A stretch of DNA of 57,679 nucleotides from Youngiibacter multivorans (GTDB lineage: Bacteria; Bacillota; Clostridia; Clostridiales; Clostridiaceae), in the NCBI RefSeq assembly GCF_017873395.1, contig NZ_JAGGKC010000026.1:1-57679 (forward strand), in the 5' to 3' direction. Below the pieces are notes generated by a model. That model was not told where the DNA came from. It was given only the letters and a program-made list of their open reading frames with translations, and did no database searches. Shown here piece after piece: positions 33,887 to 42,591 of this stretch (positions are counted from its first letter, which is position 1; the number at the start of each line of letters is the position of its first letter). The translations under genes were made by a program, and so were the position numbers.

Positions 33887-35680
33887 ATGGCAATTAATTA
33901 TCTCGACAGTGAAAAGCTGTATTATTCATTCGTTTCAGGAGCACGTGAAGTTATTCGCAACAGGAAGGTTCTGAATGACATAAACGTTTTTCCTGTTGCT
34001 GACGGAGACACAGGCAGCAACATGGCCTCAACTATGAACTCGATAATCGAAGAAGCAAGGGTTGAGAGCTCGGTCAAGGGAACAATGAGCTCCATTGCAG
34101 ATGCGGCAATATCAGGAGCAAGGGGAAATTCAGGAATCATAATTGCACAGTACATAAACGGAATATTCATGAGCCTTAGAGATGAGGCGAAGGTTTCGGT
34201 ATCCTCATTCGCTCAGTCCGTTTGGGATGCGGTTCCTCATGCCTACAACGCAATATCCGATCCTGTCGAGGGTACGATAATCACAGTCATAAGGGATTGG
34301 GCGGAAGCTGTTTACAGGCACAAGGACCATGCAGAGGATTTCCATGATCTTCTGTCCAAGCCGATGGAAACAGCTGCAGAGTCACTTAAGGCCACGACCG
34401 GAAAGCTTAAGGTACTTGAGGATGCTAGAGTAGTGGATTCTGGTGCCAAGGGATTCGTGTACTTCGTAGAGGGACTCACAGAATTCATAAGGACTGGGCT
34501 GCTTAAGGATGACTTCAAGGCTGAAGACATGACACTATCCTTTGACGAGTATCCTGAACATGACCATGGCAAGCCTGCATTCAGGTTTTGCACTGAAGCC
34601 ATGATTTCCGGTGAAGGAATTGACCTTAGTGGAATAAAGAGCAGTCTTCATGAGCTTGGAGATTCTCTAATCGTAGCAGGAAGCGACAGAAGGGCGAGGA
34701 TCCACATACATACTGACAAGCCAGATACAGTCATGCAGATGCTTAAGGACAAGGGAAGGATAATTCAGCAGAAGGCAGATGACATGATAAGACAGTATGA
34801 AGCTCTCCATGCTAGACGATCAAAGATAGCCATAGTCACTGATTCCATAGCCGACCTGCCGCAGGAATTCATAGACAGGCACCAGATACATGTTGTTCCT
34901 TTGAATCTTGAATTTGAGGGCACAAGCTATCTTGACAAGGTCACTATGACGCCTGAGATGTTCTATCCGCTTCTAGATACTGCAGCAGAATACCCGAAGT
35001 CCTCTCAGCCGGGATTAAAGGCCCTTGACGGCCATATGGCACTTCTTTCGTCAGTTTATGACTCAATCATTGTCATTGCAGTAGCGAAGGTACAAAGCGG
35101 AACCTATAACTCTTTCCTGAAGGCTTCTGAAAAGTTAGCTGGAAAAGGTGCCAGGATCCATGTCATTGACTCAAGACAGAACTCAGGGGCTGAAGGCTTG
35201 CTTGTAATGAAGGCTGCTGAGCTTATTGAAAGAGGCATGTCTTTCGAGGACATTGTAGCGGAAATTGAAAGACTCAGGTCCAATACAAGGATACTTGTGA
35301 GCGTGAATACGCTGAAATATATGGTTCGATCAGGAAGGCTAAGCAAAGCCGCAGGCTTTGCCGGCAAGATAGTCAACCTGAAGCCGGTAGTCTCACTTGA
35401 TGAGGAAGGAAAGGGGACGATAGCAGGCAAGGCATTCAGTACTAAGGCGAACACCCAGGCTATAAGGGACATGATGAAAGAAGATAATACCACCAAGGGA
35501 ATAACCAGATACGCGATTGTACATGCAAATGATGAAAGCCGGGCAGACGACTACAGGAGGATGTGTGTTGACCTGCTTGGCAGGGAGCCTGAATACATAA
35601 TGAACATATCCACGATAGTCGGAATGAGTGCAGGTGCCGGAAGCGTAGCAGTTGCATACATGTGGGGGGAGGAAGCCTGA
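33887..35680 (+). CDS. DAK2-DegV fusion protein (FakA/FakB-like fatty-acid kinase)
   Basis: A 597-residue fusion. Residues 1-210 are a DAK2 (DhaL) ATP-binding domain with NVFPVADGDTGSNM and SGARGNSG. A middle segment is FakA-like (FRFCTEAMI, GDSLIVAGSDRRARIHIHT). From about residue 306 follows a DegV/FakB fatty-acid-binding domain (VTDSIADLP, SQPG, SGTY, RSGRLSKAAGFAG). In most Gram-positives FakA and FakB are separate and phosphorylate exogenous fatty acids for phospholipid synthesis. The start ATG 33887 follows TAGGAGG. The fusion and its place between DUF2177 and DUF1295 point to lipid metabolism. Confidence 0.93.
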   Translation: MAINYLDSEKLYYSFVSGAREVIRNRKVLNDINVFPVADGDTGSNMASTMNSIIEEARVESSVKGTMSSIADAAISGARGNSGIIIAQYINGIFMSLRDEAKVSVSSFAQSVWDAVPHAYNAISDPVEGTIITVIRDWAEAVYRHKDHAEDFHDLLSKPMETAAESLKATTGKLKVLEDARVVDSGAKGFVYFVEGLTEFIRTGLLKDDFKAEDMTLSFDEYPEHDHGKPAFRFCTEAMISGEGIDLSGIKSSLHELGDSLIVAGSDRRARIHIHTDKPDTVMQMLKDKGRIIQQKADDMIRQYEALHARRSKIAIVTDSIADLPQEFIDRHQIHVVPLNLEFEGTSYLDKVTMTPEMFYPLLDTAAEYPKSSQPGLKALDGHMALLSSVYDSIIVIAVAKVQSGTYNSFLKASEKLAGKGARIHVIDSRQNSGAEGLLVMKAAELIERGMSFEDIVAEIERLRSNTRILVSVNTLKYMVRSGRLSKAAGFAGKIVNLKPVVSLDEEGKGTIAGKAFSTKANTQAIRDMMKEDNTTKGITRYAIVHANDESRADDYRRMCVDLLGREPEYIMNISTIVGMSAGAGSVAVAYMWGEEA

Positions 35681-36456
35681 TGGGTATTTATGTTTCCACC
35701 GCCCTCGTGATCCTGATATATTTTACACTGATCTTCATCTTGGCACAGGTGATGAAGAACAACTCCATAGTTGACAGCTTCTGGGGACCAAGCTTTCTGG
35801 TAGTTGCACTCTGGACATACTTCGCAACACCAGAAGCCGGACCGAGGTCAACTGCTGTAACTGTCCTTATTGCAATATATGCAATAAGGCTGTTCACACA
35901 CATCACCCTCAGAAACTGGAACAAGCCTGAGGACTACAGATACGTTGCGATGAGGGAAAAGTGGGGTACGAAATCTCCTGTGCTCAAGGCATACCTGAAT
36001 GTATTCCTGCTGCAGGGAGTCATAAGCTATATGGTTGCACTACCGATAATTTCAGTGAATTCGTCAGATTCGCAGAAGCTCGGAATAATCGGCTTTTTAG
36101 GAATATTGATATGGATGATTGGATTCCTTTTTGAATCCGTAGGAGATAGCCAGCTAAAGAGCTTCAAGGCAGATGCCAAGAACAAGGGCAAGCTCATGAC
36201 CGAAGGCCTCTGGAGCTACACAAGGCACCCGAATTACTTTGGTGAGGCTGCCATGTGGTGGGGAATATTCATAATCTCTGTGAGTGGATTCTCAGACATA
36301 CTGCTTATAATAAGCCCGCTCATAATGACTTATCTCCTCATTTATGTATCAGGAGTACCTCTTCTTGAAAAGAGGTATGAGGGCAGAGATGATTTCAAGG
36401 AATACGCCAAGAGGACAAATAAATTCTTTCCGTGGTTTCCCAAGAATAAAATTTAA
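35680..36456 (+). CDS. DUF1295 (steroid 5-alpha-reductase-like) membrane protein
   Basis: A 258-residue membrane protein with about six hydrophobic segments. The DUF1295 hallmarks are NSIVDSFWGPSF, RLFTHITLRNWNKPEDYRY and the C-terminal GLWSYTRHPNYFGEAAMWWG, then LLEKRYEGRDDFKEYAKRTN. The fold is that of NADPH-dependent enoyl reductases and ICMT-type methyltransferases, so it probably modifies a lipid. Its ATG shares one base with the stop of the DAK2-DegV gene. It is the last gene of the photolyase operon. Confidence 0.92.
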   Translation: MGIYVSTALVILIYFTLIFILAQVMKNNSIVDSFWGPSFLVVALWTYFATPEAGPRSTAVTVLIAIYAIRLFTHITLRNWNKPEDYRYVAMREKWGTKSPVLKAYLNVFLLQGVISYMVALPIISVNSSDSQKLGIIGFLGILIWMIGFLFESVGDSQLKSFKADAKNKGKLMTEGLWSYTRHPNYFGEAAMWWGIFIISVSGFSDILLIISPLIMTYLLIYVSGVPLLEKRYEGRDDFKEYAKRTNKFFPWFPKNKI

Positions 36457-36467
36457 GTATAATCAGG

Positions 36468-36548
36468 AAAAAGCTGTAAATAAAATGCTGTAAATAAAAA
36501 GTTGGAATAAAAAGCTGGAATAAAAAGCTGGAATTAAAAGCTGAAGAT
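36468..36548 (+). repeat. Six tandem 13-14-bp repeats (minisatellite-like)
   Basis: Degenerate copies of AAAAAGCTGgAAT run head to tail: 36468-36481, 36482-36495, 36496-36508, 36509-36521, 36522-36534 and 36535-36548. Units 4 and 5 are identical. It lies in the 3' untranslated part of the photolyase operon. Confidence 0.9.
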
Positions 36549-36571
36549 AATAAATGAGAGATAGAATTGAA

Positions 36572-36604
36572 GCAGAGGCTGCCGGAAAATCCGGCAGCCT
36601 CTGC
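36572..36604. terminator. 15-bp perfect hairpin after the photolyase operon
   Basis: The arms 36572-36586 and 36590-36604 (GCAGAGGCTGCCGGA and its complement) enclose only AAA. There is no T run on the plus side. Very stable; it is likely a 3' end or processing signal, but not a classical terminator. Confidence 0.6.
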
Positions 36605-36666
36605 CAATTCTGCCGCAACCGCATATTTAAGGTGAGAGAAGAGATTATGAATAATGGGGGGCTAAC

Positions 36667-37356
36667 ATGAAAATTTATCTGTCACCGAGCAACCAGGCAT
36701 CAAATCTATATTCAGGGATCAAAACTAATGAAAAGGCAGAAATGGAGAAGCTTGCAATAGAACTGAGTGAAGCGCTCAAGGGCTACGATTGTGAGGTGAT
36801 CATAGCGGACAAAAAGCTTTCCATAAACCCAGGAGGCAGAAGTGCTGAAGCTTCAAGAGCAGGCTGTATGCTGTACCTTGCGCTTCACTCCAATGCAGGT
36901 GGCGGCGGGCGCGCTTCAGGAGCTGTAGCGTTCTATCACCCTGGCAGCAGGCAAAGCAGAGAAGTTGCTGAAGCCTTGGTAAAAGAACTTGACCTTCTTT
37001 GTCCGGTTCCTTCAAACAGGGCTCAGCCTGTAGCTGATGGGATGGAGCAATTCGGAGGCTACGGTCTGGCTGAAATAAGGAATCCGTATGCAGCAAAGCT
37101 TGTTCCGGTACTTATTGAAGTCAACTTCCATGACAACCCTGATACGGCTGCATGGATAGCATCCAATACAAGGAGTATTGCAGAAGCTTGCGCCAAAGCT
37201 CTTGCAGGATCCCTTGGAATCAGCTCTAAAGACCCCTCAAATGGAAGTATAAGGCTTTATAAGGTTCAGGCTGGAGCATTTTCTAATCTGAAGAACGCGG
37301 AAGAACTTGCTGGAAGGTTGAAAAAATCTGGATTTGATGCCTGGATCACAGGGTAG
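36667..37356 (+). CDS. N-acetylmuramoyl-L-alanine amidase with SPOR domain
   Basis: A 229-residue Amidase_3-type protein. It cleaves the bond between MurNAc and the stem peptide in its family. The zinc-site segments are YLSPSNQASN at the start, a Glu in RSAEASRAG, LALHSNAGGGGRASG (His) and LIEVNFHDN (Glu). Residues 190-229 are one short SPOR-like repeat (YKVQAGAFSNLKNAEELAGRLKKSGFDAWI), which binds denuded glycan. No signal peptide is present, so it is exported another way or acts on mother-cell lysis, as do some sporulation or phage amidases. The ATG follows GGGGGG. Confidence 0.88.
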   Translation: MKIYLSPSNQASNLYSGIKTNEKAEMEKLAIELSEALKGYDCEVIIADKKLSINPGGRSAEASRAGCMLYLALHSNAGGGGRASGAVAFYHPGSRQSREVAEALVKELDLLCPVPSNRAQPVADGMEQFGGYGLAEIRNPYAAKLVPVLIEVNFHDNPDTAAWIASNTRSIAEACAKALAGSLGISSKDPSNGSIRLYKVQAGAFSNLKNAEELAGRLKKSGFDAWITG

Positions 37357-37422
37357 GGAAGAGTAATTGACAATATATTAGCAAACAAAAAAGCTTTGAT
37401 ACTCAAAGGATTTAGAGCATTT

Positions 37423-37457
37423 ACCGGCCTGGTTTTCTTAACCAGGCCGGTATTTTT
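37423..37457 (+). terminator. Terminator of the amidase gene
   Basis: ACCGGCCTGGTT (37423-37434) and its perfect complement (37440-37451) enclose TTCTT and lead into ATTTTT. Confidence 0.95.
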
Positions 37458-37660
37458 GATTTAATTGACTTAGAATAATCTATATTTGTGTTAAAAAATG
37501 AAATTTGAATACAATTCCTGCGTAAAATGAATAATGATGAATGTTAGAATGCAAATTAGAACTGTAGTGCAATGTGCGAAATCTTAACTTATTTACAAAA
37601 TATGCTTTTAAATGTTCATAAGTTCACAATAATATTGAGTAATAATTGATATAATGTTGG

Positions 37661-37688
37661 TTGACAACAATAGCATCTGCTGTATAAT
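37661..37688 (+). promoter_or_regulatory. Consensus promoter of the opp operon
   Basis: TTGACA at 37661-37666 and TATAAT at 37683-37688 are both perfect, with a 16-base spacer. The rest of the 37357-37764 gap is AT-rich, with one terminator and no gene. Confidence 0.92.
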
Positions 37689-37764
37689 TATTACAAACAG
37701 CGCCGAAAAGGAGCTGAAACCACGTTTAGAAATAACCAAGACCTGCAAAATTTTCTAGAAGGGG

Positions 37765-39426
37765 ATGAACAACTTGAAAAAGAAAAAGGTAATGCTTGCT
37801 CTTTCTGTAGCAATGGCTGCAATGTTTACATTTGCTGCCTGCGGTAGTACAGACAAGACACCTACGACTCCGAATACTCCGACGACTCCCGTTGCTGAAA
37901 AGAAGGTGCTAAGAGTCCAGTTCGATGTTGAAGTGGCTTCAATGGACCCTCAGATTGCAACTGACGGAACCTCGTTTGAGGTCATATCTGCCATTACCGA
38001 AGGTCTCTATTCAATTGATGCAGCTGGATCGCCAATATTGGCAATGGCTGAATCAGTTGACAAGAGTGCGGATGGAAAAACTTATACTTTCAAGCTTCGA
38101 AATGCCAAGTGGTCAGACGGAACTGCAGTGACAGCGAAGGATTTTGTATTTTCATGGAGAAGGCTTGTAGACCCGAAGGTTGCAAGCGAATATGCTTTCA
38201 TCATGGAAATAGCTGGAGTCAAGAACGCAGTAGCTGCTACCACGGGTGACAAGCCTGTGACAGACCTTGGAGTGACTGCAAAGGACGACAAGACACTTGT
38301 AGTTGAACTTGATGTTCCAGTCCCATATTTTGAATCTCTGATGGCGTTTCCATCGTTCCTTCCTGTAAATGAAGCATTCTTCACAAAGGCAGGGGATAAC
38401 TACGGAACATCACCAGCGACGCTCTTAAGCAACGGTCCGTTCAAGATAACTGCATACGAACCGGCAGCTACAACAATAACACTCGAGAAGAATGCAGATT
38501 ACTGGGATGCAGGAAAGGTTGCCCTTGACGGCATACAGTATCAGGTAATAAAGGATTCTCAGCAGGCGATGCTTTCATACCAGAACGGGGACCTCGATGT
38601 TGCTACACTATCAGGTGAGCAGGTAGAGCAGTTCCAGGCAGACCCTGAATTCAAGAATATTGTAGCAGGATACCTCTGGTACATTTCTCCAAACCAGACT
38701 GTTAAGGGTCTTGAGAATGTAAACCTCAGAAAGGCACTTGCATTATCCTATGATAAGGAAGCCATCGTAAAAAATATACTTAAGGATGGATCCATAGTTG
38801 CTAACTTCGCAGTACCTACGCTCCTTGCAACAGGACCGGACGGCAAGGACTACAGAGAAACCGCTGATACTTACCTTTCGACAGACAAGGCAAAGGCTCT
38901 TGAATTCTGGAATACAGCAAAGAAAGAGCTTGGAGTAACTGAGCTGAAGTACACCATGATAGTTGAAGACACAGAATCTGCAATAAATGTGGCTCAGTTC
39001 ATACAGTCTGAGATACAGACGACTCTGCCAGGCATAACGATAGAACTTCAGACAATGCCTAAGAAAAACCGTGTTGAAAGAATGCAGCAGGGCGATTTCG
39101 AGCTTGGTCTTACAAGATGGGGTCCTGACTACGCCGATCCGATGACCTATCTTGACATGTGGACAACAGGAAGCCCTAACAACTATGGTTTCTGGTCGAA
39201 CAAGGACTATGACGAGATAATCGAATCTGCAAAGAAGGGCGAGCTTGCTCTCGACCTCAAAGCAAGATGGGAAGCACTTAAGGATGCTGAAGCGATAGTA
39301 ATGGATGCAGCTGTAATACTGCCTGTTTACCAGAAGGGCGATGCCGTTATGGTAAAAGCTGGAGTTAAGGGAATCGAATTCCATTCTGTCGGAATAAACA
39401 GGATATACAAGAACGCATCAAAATAG
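37765..39426 (+). CDS. oppA: Oligopeptide ABC transporter substrate-binding lipoprotein OppA
   Basis: Extracellular peptide receptor of 553 residues. The signal peptide ends in FAAC, so it is a lipoprotein, followed by a Thr/Pro linker. The SBP family 5 stretches are VEVASMDPQIATDGTSFEV, YTFKLRNAKWSDGTAVTAKDFVFSWRR and LGLTRWGPDYADPMTYLDMW, the last typical of OppA. The ATG touches the AAGGGG site. TTG 37774, 9 bases after it, may be the real start (three residues fewer). It is the first gene of oppABCDF. Confidence 0.95.
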   Translation: MNNLKKKKVMLALSVAMAAMFTFAACGSTDKTPTTPNTPTTPVAEKKVLRVQFDVEVASMDPQIATDGTSFEVISAITEGLYSIDAAGSPILAMAESVDKSADGKTYTFKLRNAKWSDGTAVTAKDFVFSWRRLVDPKVASEYAFIMEIAGVKNAVAATTGDKPVTDLGVTAKDDKTLVVELDVPVPYFESLMAFPSFLPVNEAFFTKAGDNYGTSPATLLSNGPFKITAYEPAATTITLEKNADYWDAGKVALDGIQYQVIKDSQQAMLSYQNGDLDVATLSGEQVEQFQADPEFKNIVAGYLWYISPNQTVKGLENVNLRKALALSYDKEAIVKNILKDGSIVANFAVPTLLATGPDGKDYRETADTYLSTDKAKALEFWNTAKKELGVTELKYTMIVEDTESAINVAQFIQSEIQTTLPGITIELQTMPKKNRVERMQQGDFELGLTRWGPDYADPMTYLDMWTTGSPNNYGFWSNKDYDEIIESAKKGELALDLKARWEALKDAEAIVMDAAVILPVYQKGDAVMVKAGVKGIEFHSVGINRIYKNASK

Positions 39427-39528
39427 GATCTAAATTAAGCAGAATAATGGCGCCGGTCGTATAACAGGTCTTTGCGGCGGCGTCATTATTTTTTGGTCGA
39501 AAGCAATCATCATCAGGGATGTGGTAAT

Positions 39529-40470
39529 TTGAAAAAATACATTTTGAAACGAATTGGGGTCTCGGCCATTACTCTTTTGGTGATCCTGTTCATTCTTTTT
39601 GTCATGCTGGAGCTAATGCCTGGATCTCCATTTAATGATGAAAAGCTTACAGAAGCGCAAAGGGCGATAATAAACATGAAGTATGGGCTGGATAAGCCTG
39701 TTTTCATAAGGTTCTTCAATTATCTGAAAGCAATGATCACTGGTGATTTTGGAGTATCCTATACGATATCCAAGAACACGCCGATATCATCACTTCTGCA
39801 GTCAAGGCTTCCTATTTCCCTCAGGATCGGCGGTCAGGCTGTGTCCATCGGAACAATAATAGGTCTTTGCCTTGGAATAATTGCAGCCATCAAGCACAAT
39901 ACCATATTTGACACGATAACTACGGCTATTTCAGTTATAGGGGTCAGTCTGCCATCCTATGTTTTTGCAATGGCCCTGATATACTCACTTGGATTCAAGC
40001 TTAAGATGTTCCCTCTTCTATATCAGGCTTCGGCACCATTCGAGTCAACGATACTGCCGACTGTTGCACTCAGCATGTTTACGATAGCGACCGTCGCCAG
40101 GTTCACAAGAACAGAGATGCTGGAGGTCCTTGGCTCAGACTATATGCTGCTTGCTGAAAGCAAGGGGATAGACAGCTTCAGGCTCATATTCAAGCATGCT
40201 TTGAGGAATGCACTGATACCTATAATCACAGTTCTTGCACCGCTAGTGGTAGGTCTAATGACGGGAAGCCTGGTCATAGAGAAGCTGTTCTCGATACCTG
40301 GGATAGGAAGTCTTCTCGTTACTGCAATCCAGTCCAATGACTACAATGTGATAATAACCCTCGCGTTCATATACAGCGCCATGTATATCGGAATAATGCT
40401 TGTGGTCGACATACTCTACGGGGTTATAGATCCGAGGATAAGGCTGGCAAAGGAGGCAGGGCATGAATAA
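39529..40470 (+). CDS. oppB: Oligopeptide ABC transporter permease OppB
   Basis: Membrane subunit of 313 residues with six hydrophobic segments. It opens with the family start KKYILKRIGVSAITLLVILF. The EAA loop is ARFTRTEMLEVLGSDYMLLAESKG, and it continues to LFSIPGIGSLLVTAI. I start it at TTG 39529, as the start aligns with other OppB proteins and GGGAT lies upstream; 19 further in-frame codons upstream do not fit the family. It overlaps oppC by 8 bases. Confidence 0.94.
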   Translation: MKKYILKRIGVSAITLLVILFILFVMLELMPGSPFNDEKLTEAQRAIINMKYGLDKPVFIRFFNYLKAMITGDFGVSYTISKNTPISSLLQSRLPISLRIGGQAVSIGTIIGLCLGIIAAIKHNTIFDTITTAISVIGVSLPSYVFAMALIYSLGFKLKMFPLLYQASAPFESTILPTVALSMFTIATVARFTRTEMLEVLGSDYMLLAESKGIDSFRLIFKHALRNALIPIITVLAPLVVGLMTGSLVIEKLFSIPGIGSLLVTAIQSNDYNVIITLAFIYSAMYIGIMLVVDILYGVIDPRIRLAKEAGHE

Positions 40471-41503
40471 TACAGAATATGAATACTCGCCTCAGGATTT
40501 TGAGCTGGCTGGAAATGACCATGAAAATTATATCGATGAAAATTATGCCAGCCAGTCTTACTGGAAAGACATTCTTTCAAGATTCAAAAAAAACAAGGGT
40601 GCCCTGGTGGGACTTGTGTTCATCGCGCTGATAGTTATTATGGCAGCAGTGGGACCGGGAATGAACGAGCATACCTATGACTCACAGATAATATCGCACC
40701 AGAACCTGGCTCCAAGGATACCAGGCATCGAAAGCTTTGGTGTATTCGATGGCACTGAGACAATGGGTACTTCGACAGGAACAATAGTCGTCAACAAGTA
40801 TAAGTCCAACCCAAGTCTTGAGAAAACCTACTATTGGTTCGGAACAGATGTGCTTGGCAGGGACATATTCACCAGGACTTGGACAGGAACACAGATTTCA
40901 CTCTATATTGCATTCATAGCTGTTGCTGTGGATATGCTCTTTGGAATGAGCTACGGTCTGATATCAGGTTACTTTGGTGGAACCGTGGACATGCTGATGC
41001 AGCGGTTCGTGGAGGTTCTTAATGGAATACCTACTCTTGTGCTGGTTACACTGCTTATTATCGTCCTTAAGCCAGGACTTGGAACGATAACACTTGCGCT
41101 GGCAATAACTGGATGGATAGGCATGAGCAGGATTGCAAGGGCTCAGGTGCTGAAGCTTAAGGAACAGGAATTCATCCTTGCCTCGAAGACACTGGGTGCA
41201 AGGGACTTTTTCATTATTTTCAAGGATATCCTGCCGAACATTTTCGGACAGCTTATCATAATGTCGATGTTTTCGATTCCGAATGCAATATTCACAGAGG
41301 CATTCCTTGCCTTTGTCGGACTTGGAGTTCCACAGCCAATGGCTTCCTTGGGCAGCCTTATCAGCGATGCATTCAAGTCGTTTACCACTCATCCGTACAT
41401 GATAGTGTTTCCGGTAGTGGTGCTTGCTGTCATCATGCTCAGCTTCAATTTGCTTGCTGACGGCCTGAGAGATGCATTTGACCCGAAGATGAAGGAAATG
41501 TAG
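40463..41503 (+). CDS. oppC: Oligopeptide ABC transporter permease OppC
   Basis: The partner permease of OppB, 346 residues. A cytoplasmic N-terminal tail (SYWKDILSRFKKNKGALVG) leads into the first membrane segment. A long extracellular loop then ends in the OppC hallmark YYWFGTDVLGRDIFTRTWTG. The EAA loop reads SRIARAQVLKLKEQEFILASKTLG. The C-terminus SFNLLADGLRDAFDPKMK is typical. The ATG has AGGAGGC upstream, within oppB. Confidence 0.95.
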   Translation: MNNTEYEYSPQDFELAGNDHENYIDENYASQSYWKDILSRFKKNKGALVGLVFIALIVIMAAVGPGMNEHTYDSQIISHQNLAPRIPGIESFGVFDGTETMGTSTGTIVVNKYKSNPSLEKTYYWFGTDVLGRDIFTRTWTGTQISLYIAFIAVAVDMLFGMSYGLISGYFGGTVDMLMQRFVEVLNGIPTLVLVTLLIIVLKPGLGTITLALAITGWIGMSRIARAQVLKLKEQEFILASKTLGARDFFIIFKDILPNIFGQLIIMSMFSIPNAIFTEAFLAFVGLGVPQPMASLGSLISDAFKSFTTHPYMIVFPVVVLAVIMLSFNLLADGLRDAFDPKMKEM

Positions 41504-41511
41504 GTGAAGAT

Positions 41512-42591
41512 ATGGAAAAAGAAAAAATACTTGATATAAGGAATCTGTCCATATCATTCCAGACATCAGCGGGAGAGGTGAGGGCTATAAGGGGAGTCGA
41601 CCTAACCCTCTGCAAGGGAGAGACGCTTGCGATAGTTGGTGAAAGCGGAAGCGGGAAATCGGTGACGGTAAAAGCTGTCATGGGAATACTCAGCGGAAAT
41701 GAGACTATAAACAGCGGTACCATCATGTTCACGCACACTGACGAGACCGGACAGGTAACTGAGGATCTTCTTAAGCTCAAGAAAAAGGAGATGAGAAGAA
41801 GGATCAACGGCAGACATATTGCGATGGTTTTTCAGGATCCAATGACATCTCTTAATCCAACCATGTCAGTCGGAGCCCAGATAATGGAGGGCATGATCTA
41901 TCATTTCAACACTCCCAGGAAAGAAGCTCACGAGAAGGCTTTGAATCTTCTGAAGCTTGTCGGAATTTCAGATCCTGAGAAGAGGATGAAGAATTATCCG
42001 CATCAGCTGTCCGGCGGCATGAGGCAGAGAGTTGTTATAGCAATAGCCCTGGCCTGCGATCCGGAGCTCCTGATCTGCGATGAGCCTACAACTGCTCTTG
42101 ATGTAACAATACAAGCCAAGATACTGGAACTTATCAAGGACATACAGAAGAAGATGGGAATTTCCGTAATTTACATAACACATGACCTTGGAGTTGTTGC
42201 GAAGGTCGCTGACAACGTATCGGTCATGTATGCGGGTAAAATAATCGAAAGTGGTACGACAGAAGAGATTTTTTATGATCCCAGGCATCCGTATACCTGG
42301 GGACTGCTCTCGGCAATGCCTGACCTTGAGGTTCATGATGACTTGCTCTATACGATTCCCGGAAGTCCTCCGAATCTTCTAAAGAAGGTTGAGGGGGATG
42401 CATTTGCTCCAAGGAACATCTATGCACTGAACATAGACTTCAAGAAGGAGCCTCCGATGTTTAAAGTTACAGATACGCATTATGCCGCCACCTGGCTGCT
42501 TCATGAGTCAGCGCCCAAGGTAGAGATGCCAGTCCAGTTGAAGACAAGGATCAGGGCGATGCTTGAGGAGGGGGAAAAGAATGGAAAATAG
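41512..42591 (+). CDS. oppD: Oligopeptide ABC transporter ATPase OppD
   Basis: ATPase subunit of 359 residues. Walker A is GESGSGKS, the signature LSGGMRQR, and Walker B LLICDEPTTALD. The C-terminal oligopeptide-transporter tail with GSPPNL is present. That tail in relatives often holds a cysteine-rich cluster; here it has no such cluster (FAPRNIYALNIDFKKEPP). It overlaps oppF by 11 bases. Confidence 0.95.
   Translation: MEKEKILDIRNLSISFQTSAGEVRAIRGVDLTLCKGETLAIVGESGSGKSVTVKAVMGILSGNETINSGTIMFTHTDETGQVTEDLLKLKKKEMRRRINGRHIAMVFQDPMTSLNPTMSVGAQIMEGMIYHFNTPRKEAHEKALNLLKLVGISDPEKRMKNYPHQLSGGMRQRVVIAIALACDPELLICDEPTTALDVTIQAKILELIKDIQKKMGISVIYITHDLGVVAKVADNVSVMYAGKIIESGTTEEIFYDPRHPYTWGLLSAMPDLEVHDDLLYTIPGSPPNLLKKVEGDAFAPRNIYALNIDFKKEPPMFKVTDTHYAATWLLHESAPKVEMPVQLKTRIRAMLEEGEKNGK

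Noticed and set aside
36468..36548. CRISPR-like repeat array
   Set aside because: The 13-14-bp units are directly adjacent with no spacers, so it is a tandem repeat and not CRISPR.
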